Assembly (NCBI GenBank): GCA_001821475.1
Contig: MHMF01000003.1
Location: forward strand, 1-19,487
Reading direction: 5' to 3'
DNA from: Candidatus Nealsonbacteria bacterium RIFCSPLOWO2_01_FULL_38_120
GTDB lineage: Bacteria > Patescibacteriota > Minisyncoccia > Minisyncoccales > GWA2-38-27
Length of the DNA: 19,487 bases
A program made the translations under genes and the position numbers. Each line of letters begins with the position of its first letter. The stretch's first letter is position 1. The notes beneath the pieces are model-generated. The model was not told the DNA's origin. It saw nothing but the letters and a program-made list of their open reading frames with translations, and searched no databases. Positions 1 through 6,690 of the stretch are shown here, one piece after another.

Positions 1-418
1 ACTCGCCGTCCCCATGAACAACGACATCAATGTTGTTTTCCAACATTTCCGTCGGCTGATAATGGGCGTGCCATCCGCCGGCAATCGTCACGGCAAATGA
101 CTTGTGATAAAATTCAGCCAAATGGAAAACCCTCGGAATAGCGCTGCTCAATCCACAATAGAAACCGACAGCAGTAGCGGGATTTCTATCTTGCAAGGCC
201 TTGTGGTCGGGGAGACCTTGGCTATCCCTTGGTCCCCTAAAATTTCCTTCGTCAATTACCTCCGCCCGCCAACCCTGAACTTTATTAACTGATGTGGCGA
301 CCATAACGGGCCCCAGGGCGGTCATTTTGCTGATAAAACCGCTGAAAACATTCAACTCCAAAGAAGCCGGAACAATCATCCGAAACAACCGAATTTCTCT
401 TTTTGTTGTATTTTCCAT
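1..418 (-). CDS. Cobalamin-binding-type N-terminal domain of a radical SAM protein (partial)
   Basis: An open frame of about 139 codons starts at ATG 418 and runs off the window edge, so the C-terminal part is missing. Upstream of the ATG is a purine-rich AAAGGAAAT ribosome site. The visible part reads like the B12-binding Rossmann domain that precedes a radical SAM barrel: a possible switch segment TAVGFYCGLSSAIPRV, then FAVTIAGGWHAHYQPTEML, then NIDVVVHGDGE. GG-H followed by a hydrophobic strand and D-VV-G-GE is typical of these Fe-S oxidoreductases, which carry out radical methylations or rearrangements. The SAM-cluster CxxxCxxC motif would lie beyond the window, so the class call depends on the N-terminal domain alone and the substrate cannot be inferred. 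The first MITE copy lies 42 bp upstream of the start. Confidence 0.7.
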   Translation of the reverse strand, partial: MENTTKREIRLFRMIVPASLELNVFSGFISKMTALGPVMVATSVNKVQGWRAEVIDEGNFRGPRDSQGLPDHKALQDRNPATAVGFYCGLSSAIPRVFHLAEFYHKSFAVTIAGGWHAHYQPTEMLENNIDVVVHGDGE

Positions 419-460
419 CTCTATTTCCTTTCCATATAAAGAACAATCGTTTTATTATTA

Positions 461-633
461 CTTTGAATTACAAAATGCCAAATAAAAAAAGAATTTCCTG
501 ATCTTTTCTCCAAATTTCAGCCGCAAATTTGCTATAACTCGTAAGCATATCCATCGGATATGCTTCCTCGTTTTATCAAATTTTCGCTCTGAAATTTGAA
601 GAAAAGACCAAGAAAGCATTTCGTAATTCAAAG
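461..633. mobile_element. MITE-like long inverted-repeat element, copy 1
   Basis: A 173-bp element whose two halves are near-complete reverse complements. Outer arms are CTTTGAATTACAAAATGC on the left and GCATTTCGTAATTCAAAG on the right; next come TTTCTCCAAATTTCAG and CTGAAATTTGAAGAAA; the centre is GCATATCCATCGGATATGC. The same architecture recurs at 12213-12384 and 18749-18921. TTATTA flanks the element on both sides (455-460 and 634-639), as expected of a target-site duplication. No transposase is encoded, so it would be a non-autonomous element. It lies between a radical SAM gene start and a helicase terminator. Confidence 0.75.
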
Positions 634-689
634 TTATTAGTGAAAAGAGCTAAACCACTCTCAAATTACGCCAAATCCAATTTTTGTCA

Positions 690-720
690 AACGAAAAAAC
701 CAGAGATCTAACTTCTGGTA
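690..720 (-). terminator. Intrinsic terminator of the helicase operon
   Basis: On the minus strand, stem ACCAGA (719-714) pairs with TCTGGT (704-699) across a 9-nt loop, followed immediately by a run of Ts. It begins 6 bp after the helicase stop codon. Confidence 0.7.
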
Positions 721-725
721 AAAAT

Positions 726-2039
726 CTACGCCGAAGAATGGAGAAAATTCTTTTGCTCTTTTTCCTTTTGCGACAGAGACATCTTTCTTAAATTCTCAAT
801 TGCCTCTTGAGATAATTGCCGGAAGTCCTTGTCCATTTCAACGGCTTTTTCATTCACATAAAAAGCTAAATCATTTATTCCAACAAGTTTAAGCCCGGCA
901 AGCGTTCGCAGGCGAGAAATCGCCACATAACCCATTCCCTCTAAAAAACATTTGGAAAGATCAATTTCAGCAGCATCCAAATTCATACCTTGGCTTTTAT
1001 GGACGGTTATCGCCCAGGCAAGCCGTAGAGGTATTTGGCTAATCTGAGTAATGGATTCATCGTTGCCCTCAACCGTCCATTCCGCGGGCTTAGCGATTAT
1101 TGTTCTCCCGGAAAATGTTTTTACAACCGGCAATTCTTCTTCATCAAAATCAATTATTCTGCCCTGAGTGCCGTTGACATAGCCCTTTTCAAAATTATTT
1201 TTTAGAAACATCACATGAGCGCCTCGTTTCAAAAGCAATTTCTCAGGCGCCAAACAGCTCTTTTTCAAAGAAAAGACAAGCTCCTTGGGCCCCCTTGATT
1301 CCATATAATAGGCAAACTCTTTCCCTTTTATTTTATTCAATTCAGAAATATTTATGGCGTCAACATCAATGTTGTGGGTATAAAGCTTTGTTGGAATCAT
1401 ATCCTGCGGAAATTGGTTCTCGGAAAATTTATTGTCCATCAAAATTTTTTTGGATTCATATGCTCTGTTGCCCCGGATATGATCTAATAAAGCGGATAAT
1501 TTTTCGTCTTTCTGGCGAAATTGCCCCTCAAGATAGCAAACCTTTATATCCATGCTTTTCCATGCAAATGATTCTGTGATAAATTTTGCCTCGCCATCTC
1601 TTTCTATTGGAGGAAGTTGAAAAAAATCGCCAGAGCAGACAACTTGTATTCCGCCAAAAGGAGCAAAACTGCCCTTAAAATACTGACAGATGCGGTCAAC
1701 TGCGTCAAATTGGTTATGCTTTAACATTGACACTTCGTCTATAATAAGAACGCGGGCTGGCTTTATTTTTTTTCTGAGATATCCCTTGCTCATCAAAACG
1801 CGAATTTCTTTATCGCTGATTCTTTCTTTAATCCCCAAACCAGACCAGGAATGCAAAGTCACTCCGTTTATATGCGTGGCGGCTATGCCGGTAGAAGCTG
1901 TTATCGCAACGGCTTTTCCACGCCCCCTTAAATAATTAACATATTTATTCAATAAAAAAGTCTTCCCGCTTCCGGGCGGGCCAGTAAGAAATACATTGCA
2001 TCCCATTTTTAATATGTCCAACGCTTCTTTTTGATCCAT
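726..2039 (-). CDS. PIF1/RecD2-like superfamily 1 DNA helicase
   Basis: A 437-residue protein with the motifs of the PIF1/RRM3 branch of superfamily 1B ATP-dependent 5'-to-3' DNA helicases. Walker A is GPPGSGKT at residues 20-27, motif Ia is TASTGIAA at 47-54, Walker B is DEVSML at 101-106, motif III is GDFFQLPP at 137-144, and the C-terminal ATPase motif is TVHKSQG followed by YVAISR. Such enzymes unwind duplexes, D-loops and G-quadruplexes during replication and repair. The start is ATG 2039, 5 bp after the stop of the metallopeptidase gene, which suggests one transcript with coupled translation. The length fits a compact bacterial PIF1 without an extra C-terminal domain. A hairpin terminator follows the stop. 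Family assignment is secure; the exact cellular role is inferred. Confidence 0.9.
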   Translation of the reverse strand: MDQKEALDILKMGCNVFLTGPPGSGKTFLLNKYVNYLRGRGKAVAITASTGIAATHINGVTLHSWSGLGIKERISDKEIRVLMSKGYLRKKIKPARVLIIDEVSMLKHNQFDAVDRICQYFKGSFAPFGGIQVVCSGDFFQLPPIERDGEAKFITESFAWKSMDIKVCYLEGQFRQKDEKLSALLDHIRGNRAYESKKILMDNKFSENQFPQDMIPTKLYTHNIDVDAINISELNKIKGKEFAYYMESRGPKELVFSLKKSCLAPEKLLLKRGAHVMFLKNNFEKGYVNGTQGRIIDFDEEELPVVKTFSGRTIIAKPAEWTVEGNDESITQISQIPLRLAWAITVHKSQGMNLDAAEIDLSKCFLEGMGYVAISRLRTLAGLKLVGINDLAFYVNEKAVEMDKDFRQLSQEAIENLRKMSLSQKEKEQKNFLHSSA

Positions 2040-2044
2040 ATAGA

Positions 2045-2713
2045 TTATATACTCAAACTACTTCCATTTTCCCTCAGCCATTTCCTCTGATTTTTGTAAT
2101 CCGGGAAAATTGCTCTTACTTTATTCCAAAATCTTGACGAGTGGTTTTTTTCCGGTATGTGCGCCAATTCATGAACCGCTACATAATCAATTGCGGCAAT
2201 CGGCGCCATTATCAGTCGCCAACTGAAATTAAGCATTCCATTCGGACTGCAGGAACCCCATCTTTTATTCGCGCAAGTAATGGATATTGACTTGAATTTC
2301 CAGCCGCTAATCTGATTATACAAATTAACTCTTTCAGTTATTTTTTCCAAAGCTTTTTGCCTATACCATTCAATCATTTTTGTCTGGCCGTTAGATAAAT
2401 ATGTTTCCGGAAAATACAAATAATCCGCTAATTTAACATCCTCGCAATTCTCTATTTTTAATTTATATTTCTCTCCCAGATACAAAAATTCTTCCCCATC
2501 CACAAATTTTTTTGCATTAACCGGAACGCCATTTCTCAAAGCCTGCTTCTTTTTCTTTGCAACCCAAAATCGTTTTTGAAAAACCAATTTTTCAATATAC
2601 CGCAAAGGAGTCCTGAACGGCGCCCGCACAACAACCATAGCGTCAGCCGACACAATCAAAGCAATTGTCTTTCTCTTTGACCGAATAATTTTATCTATTT
2701 TCACCTCATTCAT
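2045..2713 (-). CDS. YgjP/SprT-like zinc metallopeptidase (DUF45 family)
   Basis: A 222-residue protein with the features of the YgjP (DUF45/M48-type) family: an N-terminal RSKRKTIALIV strand region, the RWGSC motif, and a zinc-binding HELAH followed by KNHSSRFW, where HExxH plus a distal His form the metal site. Members are predicted cytoplasmic zinc peptidases; related SprT-like proteins act on DNA-protein crosslinks, which would suit the adjacent helicase, but that link is inference. ATG 2713 is chosen because the next residues match the usual family N-terminus; ATG 2722 and TTG 2746 are in-frame alternatives. The TTG would overlap the end of the broken nucleotidyltransferase gene upstream. 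No clear Shine-Dalgarno sequence precedes any of the three. Confidence 0.85.
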   Translation of the reverse strand: MNEVKIDKIIRSKRKTIALIVSADAMVVVRAPFRTPLRYIEKLVFQKRFWVAKKKKQALRNGVPVNAKKFVDGEEFLYLGEKYKLKIENCEDVKLADYLYFPETYLSNGQTKMIEWYRQKALEKITERVNLYNQISGWKFKSISITCANKRWGSCSPNGMLNFSWRLIMAPIAAIDYVAVHELAHIPEKNHSSRFWNKVRAIFPDYKNQRKWLRENGSSLSI

Positions 2714-2735
2714 AAGTCGCATCAATCTATTAAAT

Positions 2736-3307
2736 CTAAAAATCAATACCGTTACTTTTTATAATTTCTAATAGGTCAAGTTTTGAAATCCAATAATTAA
2801 GATATTTTTTATTTAATTTATCTCCTGAAATCTTAAAAACCGATTTTATGTCATTGATGTGCCGTTCTGAATTTGATAATTTATACCACCGCAATTTGCT
2901 TAAAATTAAATATTCGGGCGAAACAAAAAAACTCCTTTGCCGCTTATTTTTTTTAATTTCCTATTCTTAAATTCAGGCGGGCTGTTTCTGTCTTCTCTAT
3001 CCGCCCAAAAGTCCACTTTTAACCCGCTATCCGGATCAATAAAATTAAACTCTCCTCCGTTCTTAATCGCTTCTTTTACTATATCTTTATCCGCATAACC
3101 CGCTCTTGAAATATTTTTCTAGGCATCAACCAATTTATCAGCTTGCGGCTCCTCAATAATTCTTACGACAATATCCATGTTAAATGTGGCTCTTGGCCTG
3201 CCCCACACAGACACCGCAAAATCGCCGGTAATAAAATACTTTATTTTCAAATCATCAAGAACTTTAACTATTTCTATAAGAATCTTTTCTTGGCTTGATA
3301 TTTCCAT
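2736..3307 (-). pseudogene. AbiEii-like nucleotidyltransferase, broken by a stop codon and a frameshift
   Basis: The first 62 codons from ATG 3307 encode a nucleotidyltransferase-fold N-terminus (IKYFITGDFAVSVWGRPRAT), ending at an in-frame TAG (3119-3121). The same frame then continues with family-like sequence (AGYADKDIVKEAIKNGGEF, then SGLKVDFWADRED) until a T7 run near 2925. There the reading frame must shift by one base to continue into FVSPEYLILSKLRWYKLS and a final TAG at 2736. In active relatives the fold carries a D-x-D pair; here the segment reads FNMDIVV, so the first Asp also seems lost. Related genes are toxins or effectors paired with a small protein. The 3' end overlaps the alternative TTG of the metallopeptidase gene. 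Confidence 0.75.
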
Positions 3308-3446
3308 TTAGATTAACGGAATTTAATTTCAAACAAAAAGAAGACAAATCAGAAACCAGCCGAATTTTCTTTCCAGCCAGCATTTTTTTAAATATTTCAT
3401 CCTGAATTTATTCAGAATTCTTTTTTACTCTTAAACTCTTTTTCAT
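3264..3446 (-). pseudogene. Small partner gene upstream of the nucleotidyltransferase, interrupted by a stop
   Basis: From ATG 3446 the frame reads MKKSLRVKKNSE, hits TAA at codon 13, then continues as IQDEIFKKMLAGKKIRLVSD to a TAA at 3264, overlapping the start of the nucleotidyltransferase gene in another frame. Short alpha-helical proteins of this size often precede AbiEii-like nucleotidyltransferases, in an antitoxin-like position. Re-initiation at the internal ATG (codon 22) could give a short product. The assignment rests on position and general sequence character and I cannot name a family. Confidence 0.5.
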
Positions 3447-3450
3447 ATTT

Positions 3451-3653
3451 TTACTTTGCGAATAATATTATAATAATCCCTAAAATAATCGTGGATATGC
3501 CAAATAATTTATACAGAAAATATCTCCATTTAATCGTTTCGGCATGGAGACCAGAAAATCTATATTGAAGCTGAATCAGAACATTTGCAGAACAAGGAAA
3601 AAATATAAAATTCCTATAATTATAAATAAAACACCGAAATTTTTTTGTATAAT
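3451..3653 (-). pseudogene. Remnant of a small two-helix membrane protein
   Basis: Two hydrophobic coding stretches lie in different frames. Upstream, FGVLFIIIGILYFFLVLQMF ends at TGA. After a one-base shift, FSGLHAETIKWRYFLYKLFG then STIILGIIIILFAK runs to TAA at 3451. Together they resemble a small two-transmembrane-helix protein that has lost its start codon and suffered a frameshift. The family is not recognised. A plus-strand open frame across 3544-3747 is a shadow. Confidence 0.45.
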
Positions 3654-3656
3654 TTA

Positions 3657-4236
3657 CTATAAATTAGAGATCATAAAAGAATTAAGTATTTTATCTACAT
3701 TTTTCAAAAAAATTTATCATATAAATTTTTATCGACGCAATAGATAATGTAATAAAAATTTCCGTTTTTTAGATCAGTAACTGGATCAATAAAAAGGCAT
3801 TTCAAAATACATCCTTTGTCTCGTTGTATCTCAAAAACTTGATTGAGAGCCCTCCTCTTTTTTCCTGAAAAATCTATCATTTCACTGATCAGACCATTTA
3901 TACTTTTACGAACGTCTAAAAAAGCCAGAACTGTTCACTCAACACTTCGTCGCCGTTATAGTTTAAATCTGCTGGTTTTTTTCTTATTAAAACATTAAAA
4001 CCAAGCGGACAAATATTATCTTTATCATAATCAGGAGGCGTTATCACAATCGTTTCATCTTTTATTTTATCCTCCATAAACCAATTTACTGGATAAGCAA
4101 AACTAACTCCCATTTTGGAATTTCTATATAAACTAAAACCAGCAGGAATTTTAACTAAATATTCTTTTATTAAAATAAAAAAAGCAATCACCAATAAAAT
4201 AACTATTATCATAATAACGATGAACTTCTTTTTCAT
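3657..4236 (-). pseudogene. Membrane-anchored secreted-domain protein, frameshifted
   Basis: The N-terminal 106 codons start at ATG 4236 with a strongly hydrophobic anchor (IVIMIIVILLVIAFFILI, about residues 6-23) followed by a soluble region beginning FSLYRNSKMGVSFAYPVNW, reminiscent of the PsbP-like/DUF1795 domain of membrane-anchored proteins. The frame ends prematurely at TAG 3916 after a T6 run. Adding one T restores a frame reading LDVRKSINGLISEMIDFSG onward to NGNFYYIIYCVDKNLYDKFF, which stops again in a T7 run. One more shift is needed to reach VDKILNSFMISNL and a TAG at 3657. I infer a formerly ~190-residue surface protein, now broken by at least two indels. Domain assignment is tentative. 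Confidence 0.6.
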
Positions 4237-4272
4237 AGCGTTATAAGCGGCGTCAACTCTGATTTTTTTTAT

Positions 4273-4683
4273 TCAAAAAATATTGCAAATTTTTAAAATT
4301 TTATCTCTTATCGCATTTATCGCCTTCAGCGCTTTTCCAACTTCGCTCCAAGAATACTCTTCTATTTCTCCAGGATAACGAGTTTCTATGTAGTACTTAT
4401 TCAAAAAATAACATGACTTTTTAACTTCCTGATTTAATCCTTTGCTTAATTCTTTGCAATAATCAAAAAGTTTAATCAAGCTATGAATCTTAAACTCATT
4501 TTCTATATCTTTTCTATTGAAAACCAAAAAACCCTTTAGATACTTTTCTGCCGCTTGATGGCAATGATAGCAACTAGCCGCAGGGTATCTTTTCTCGTCG
4601 TAAAGAAGTTAAGCGACTCCCCAATCCTCATCCGCTCTGCCGAACCATTCGGAGGACAATTTTTTATTATTATCTTCTTTCAT
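4273..4683 (-). pseudogene. HEPN-domain protein (toxin of an MNT-HEPN pair) with a nonsense codon
   Basis: The frame from ATG 4683 reads LSSEWFGRADEDWGVA, hits an in-frame TAA, then continues without any shift through LLYDEKRYPAASCYHCHQAA, EKYLKGFLVF and YYIETRYPGEIEEYSW to TGA at 4273. This is an otherwise complete PF05168-type HEPN protein of about 136 residues. The W-A-D, CxHCxQAAEKYLK and YYIETRYP segments are typical of the family. Its first 14 bp overlap the end of the intact minimal nucleotidyltransferase gene, the usual MNT-HEPN arrangement, in which HEPN is an RNase toxin and MNT neutralises it by AMPylation. A truncated HEPN could start at an internal codon, but the N-terminal helix would be missing. 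Confidence 0.8.
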
Positions 4684-4975
4684 AAATAACTTGGCCCTTT
4701 TTTAGGATTAGGTTAATAAAAAAATCGCCTAACTCTTTTCGCCGTTCTATTTCTCCCGGAGTATAAACAAATACATCCACAGGATAAGGAAGCGCTCCTA
4801 AAAATTTTTCCGCTTGAGCAGTTCTAATACGTCTAGATAATTTAGATTTTTTAACAACCAGAATATCAACATCGCTTGATGCGTTCGGCTTCCCCCAAGC
4901 GTGGCTACCAAAAAGAATAATCTTCTCCGGCTTATATTTTTTGAGATTTTTAACGATTTGATTAATGTCTGTCAT
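4670..4975 (-). CDS. Minimal nucleotidyltransferase (MNT antitoxin of an MNT-HEPN pair)
   Basis: A 101-residue protein of the MNT subgroup of the DNA polymerase beta superfamily. It carries ILFGSHAWGKPNASSDVDIL, the G-S-x10-D-x-D signature that binds metal and NTP, and a third acidic residue in YPVDVFVY. In characterised MNT-HEPN toxin-antitoxin systems such proteins add AMP units to a tyrosine of the HEPN toxin. The downstream HEPN overlaps its end by 14 bp but carries a nonsense codon, so this antitoxin seems to have outlived its toxin. Starts at ATG 4975; the protein looks complete and the catalytic residues are present. Function is from family knowledge. Confidence 0.85.
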   Translation of the reverse strand: MTDINQIVKNLKKYKPEKIILFGSHAWGKPNASSDVDILVVKKSKLSRRIRTAQAEKFLGALPYPVDVFVYTPGEIERRKELGDFFINLILKKGQVIYERR

Positions 4976-5050
4976 ATTTATAACGTTTATTTCTATAATT
5001 TTACAATATCACATTTAACCGAAATCTAAAATACTATAGGGTTAAATCCC

Positions 5051-5108
5051 AAATAAAAAGCGGAGTATATCAGCCACGATCGTGGCTGAGATACTCCGCT
5101 TTTTATTT
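5051..5108. terminator. 58-bp palindrome centred on ACGATCGT
   Basis: An inverted repeat with 29-bp arms and one mismatch, centre between 5079 and 5080, flanked by A-rich left and T-rich right ends (AAATAAAAAGCGGAG / CTCCGCTTTTTATTT). It sits 36 bp after the stop of the ATP-cone gene and upstream of the MNT gene. The structure is that of a bidirectional intrinsic terminator, but the arm length and shared CGATCG centre link it to the palindromes at 5595, 7734, 11072 and 13329. Confidence 0.75.
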
Positions 5109-5144
5109 AATTCATATTCTCATGAACAAATCGGCACAATCAGG

Positions 5145-5417
5145 TTATTTATTCTCTTGCTCGTATTTTCTCCATTCCTCGGAAATAATCGGCTCATTTC
5201 CGTCTAATTCAGAAAGAATTTTTTCTTTGATTTCTGAACTTGCTATTTCGTCTTTTCCGTCCGCCATAGCGGTTATTGCGGCAACAACTTGTTCCGCCAC
5301 TTCGTTTTTTCTTTCTTCCGAAAGATCTGTCCTTTGGCCGGCGGCTAAAATCGCGCTTTTGATTTTACCTGTGTCAAAGGGCTCTCTTGTGCCGTCTTTT
5401 TTAATAACTTCTGCCAT
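5145..5417 (-). CDS. ATP-cone domain protein
   Basis: A 90-residue protein made almost entirely of an ATP-cone: VIKKDGTREPFDTGKIKSAI at residues 4-23, then helices through ILSELDG and a charged tail. ATP-cones bind ATP/dATP and control class I and III ribonucleotide reductases and the repressor NrdR. Here the domain stands alone, with neither a zinc ribbon (as NrdR would have) nor a reductase, so it may be a free-standing nucleotide sensor. ATG 5417 is chosen because family homology begins there; an upstream in-frame start at 5444 would add nine unlike residues. A GC-rich palindrome and 7-bp tandem repeats lie in the leader, and a long palindrome follows the stop. A second ribonucleotide-reductase-like fragment is encoded at 17676. 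Confidence 0.8.
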   Translation of the reverse strand: MAEVIKKDGTREPFDTGKIKSAILAAGQRTDLSEERKNEVAEQVVAAITAMADGKDEIASSEIKEKILSELDGNEPIISEEWRKYEQENK

Positions 5418-5462
5418 AAAAATGGAATTTAGAACGTGGAACATAAACTTACCCCCACCCTT

Positions 5463-5488
5463 CCTCCCCCGATGGCCATCGGGGGAGG
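5463..5488. repeat. 26-bp perfect GC-rich palindrome in the ATP-cone leader
   Basis: A perfect inverted repeat with core CCCCCGATGGCCATCGGGGG, flanked by further matching CCACC and GGTGG. It lies 46-71 bp upstream of the ATP-cone start codon and is far more GC-rich than its surroundings. It could be a hairpin in the 5' leader or a terminator of an upstream transcript; no T-tract follows directly on either strand. Confidence 0.6.
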
Positions 5489-5507
5489 ATTAAGGAGGTG
5501 GTCTCCC

Positions 5508-5535
5508 AAGTTCCAAGTTATGAGTTATAAGTTAT
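5508..5535. repeat. Four tandem 7-bp repeats (AAGTTAT type)
   Basis: Consecutive heptamers AAGTTCC, AAGTTAT, GAGTTAT, AAGTTAT upstream of the ATP-cone gene. On the coding (minus) strand they read ATAACTT-type units. They could be regulator sites or a slippage-generated repeat. Confidence 0.6.
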
Positions 5536-5594
5536 AATAATTTAATTATTCAAATCCGACCTTTATCCATCTTTTAAATAAAAAATACACTTAC

Positions 5595-5624
5595 TCAGAA
5601 TTAATACGATCGTATTAATTCTGA
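5595..5624. terminator. 30-bp perfect palindrome centred on ACGATCGT after obg
   Basis: A perfect inverted repeat (TCAGAATTAATACGA and its complement) lying 7 bp past the Obg stop codon. On the minus strand it is followed within about 10 bp by a T-rich tract, so it probably terminates obg. It is a member of the family of CGATCG-centred palindromes. Confidence 0.7.
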
Positions 5625-5631
5625 ATAGTTA

Positions 5632-6600
5632 TTATTCATATTTCTGTTTTATAATTTTACGCAATATTTTTTCCACTTGTTTGATACTTTTATCATCTAT
5701 AACAGAAATTGCAATCACTTCTTTATTTATCGCTTTTAATTCTTCTAATTTTTTATCAGCTTCTTTTTTATCCAGCAAGTCCGCCTTGCTTAAAAAAAGA
5801 TATTCCGGCTTGTCCAATAATTTTTTATTATATGTCTCCAATTCATTTCTTACAACTTGATAGTCCTTCACCGGGTTCAACGATTCCGCGGATATAAAAT
5901 GGAAAACCGTTTTCGTCCGTTCAATATGGCGCAAAAATTTAATGCCAAGCCCCTTGCCATCCGATGATCCCTCAATTAAACCAGGAATGTCGGCTAAAAT
6001 CAATTCGTAATAGACGCCTAAATTCGGATTAAGAGTTGTAAAAGGATAATTTGCGACCTTGCTTTTAGCGTTGGTAAGCCGATTTAACAAGCTTGATTTG
6101 CCAACATTGGGCAATCCGATAAAACCGACATCCGCAATCATTTTTAATTCCAATCGCAGTTCATAGTCCTGGCCCGGCAAGCCGTCTTGATGTTCCATCG
6201 GACTGGTATTGATTGACGAACGAAACTTAAAATTGCCTTTTCCGCCCCGTCCGCCTTTTGCAACCAGCAATCGCTGGCCGATAGAAATAATTTCAAAGTC
6301 CCTGCCAGTAGATAAATTATGGATTACTGTTCCAACAGGAACTTTCAAGATCAAATCATCGCCGGTTGCGCCGTCGTTAAGCTTGCCGTCGCCCCTTCCC
6401 CCGCTTTTAGCGCCTATTTCTTTTTTATAGCGAAACTGAATAAACGCGCCCAAATCAGCTACGCCTTCAAAATAAACATCGCCTCCCTTTCCGCCATTGG
6501 CTCCGGTCGGACCAAAGCACATTTTTTCCTTGCAAAACGCCGTTGCGCCATCGCCACCCCTGCCTGCCCGCGCCTTAATTTTCACATCGTCAATAAGCAT
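5632..6600 (-). CDS. obgE: Obg family GTPase
   Basis: A 322-residue Obg/CgtA GTPase, a ribosome-associated factor in 50S assembly and stress control. The N-terminal Obg fold (residues 1-155) shows the glycine-rich GRGGDGATAF and GANGGKGGDVYF segments. The G domain has G1 GLPNVGKS (162-169), the NYPFTTL switch I (184-190), G3 DIPGLIEG (204-211) and a G4-like SKAD at 271-274 in place of the usual NKxD. It ends soon after G5, so the variable OCT domain found in many bacteria is absent. ATG 6600 begins the usual MLIDDVKI-type N-terminus. A sigma-70-like promoter lies just upstream and a palindromic terminator just downstream, so the gene is probably monocistronic. Confidence 0.95.
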   Translation of the reverse strand: MLIDDVKIKARAGRGGDGATAFCKEKMCFGPTGANGGKGGDVYFEGVADLGAFIQFRYKKEIGAKSGGRGDGKLNDGATGDDLILKVPVGTVIHNLSTGRDFEIISIGQRLLVAKGGRGGKGNFKFRSSINTSPMEHQDGLPGQDYELRLELKMIADVGFIGLPNVGKSSLLNRLTNAKSKVANYPFTTLNPNLGVYYELILADIPGLIEGSSDGKGLGIKFLRHIERTKTVFHFISAESLNPVKDYQVVRNELETYNKKLLDKPEYLFLSKADLLDKKEADKKLEELKAINKEVIAISVIDDKSIKQVEKILRKIIKQKYE

Positions 6601-6614
6601 ATTTTTGTGATAGC

Positions 6615-6642
6615 ATTATACATCTAAAAAGTAGACAGTAAA
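6615..6642 (-). promoter_or_regulatory. Predicted sigma-70-type promoter of obg
   Basis: On the minus strand, -35 TTTACT (6642-6637), a 16-bp spacer and a perfect -10 TATAAT (6620-6615), placing the start of transcription a few bases before the obg ATG at 6600. The leader would be very short. Confidence 0.5.
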
Positions 6643-6662
6643 TTATAAAAATACCATACAAG

Positions 6663-6687
6663 AGGCGAATTCTATATGAATTCGCCT
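6663..6687. terminator. Hairpin after rlmN
   Basis: Stem AGGCGAATTC / GAATTCGCCT with a 5-nt TATAT loop, 4 bp beyond the rlmN stop codon. The T-rich flank is stronger on the plus-strand side (TTATTTATTT); on the minus strand the downstream tract is weaker, so termination efficiency is uncertain. Confidence 0.6.
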
Positions 6688-6690
6688 TAT

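Noticed and set aside
3119..3121. TAG read as sense codon (alternative genetic code)
   Set aside because: The helicase and other intact genes end in TAG, TAA or TGA at the expected family ends, so the standard bacterial code fits and the TAG is a true stop.
3544..3747. Plus-strand open frame of 67 codons
   Set aside because: It opposes two decayed minus-strand genes, is K/I/Y-rich as expected of AT-rich noise, and has no ribosome site.
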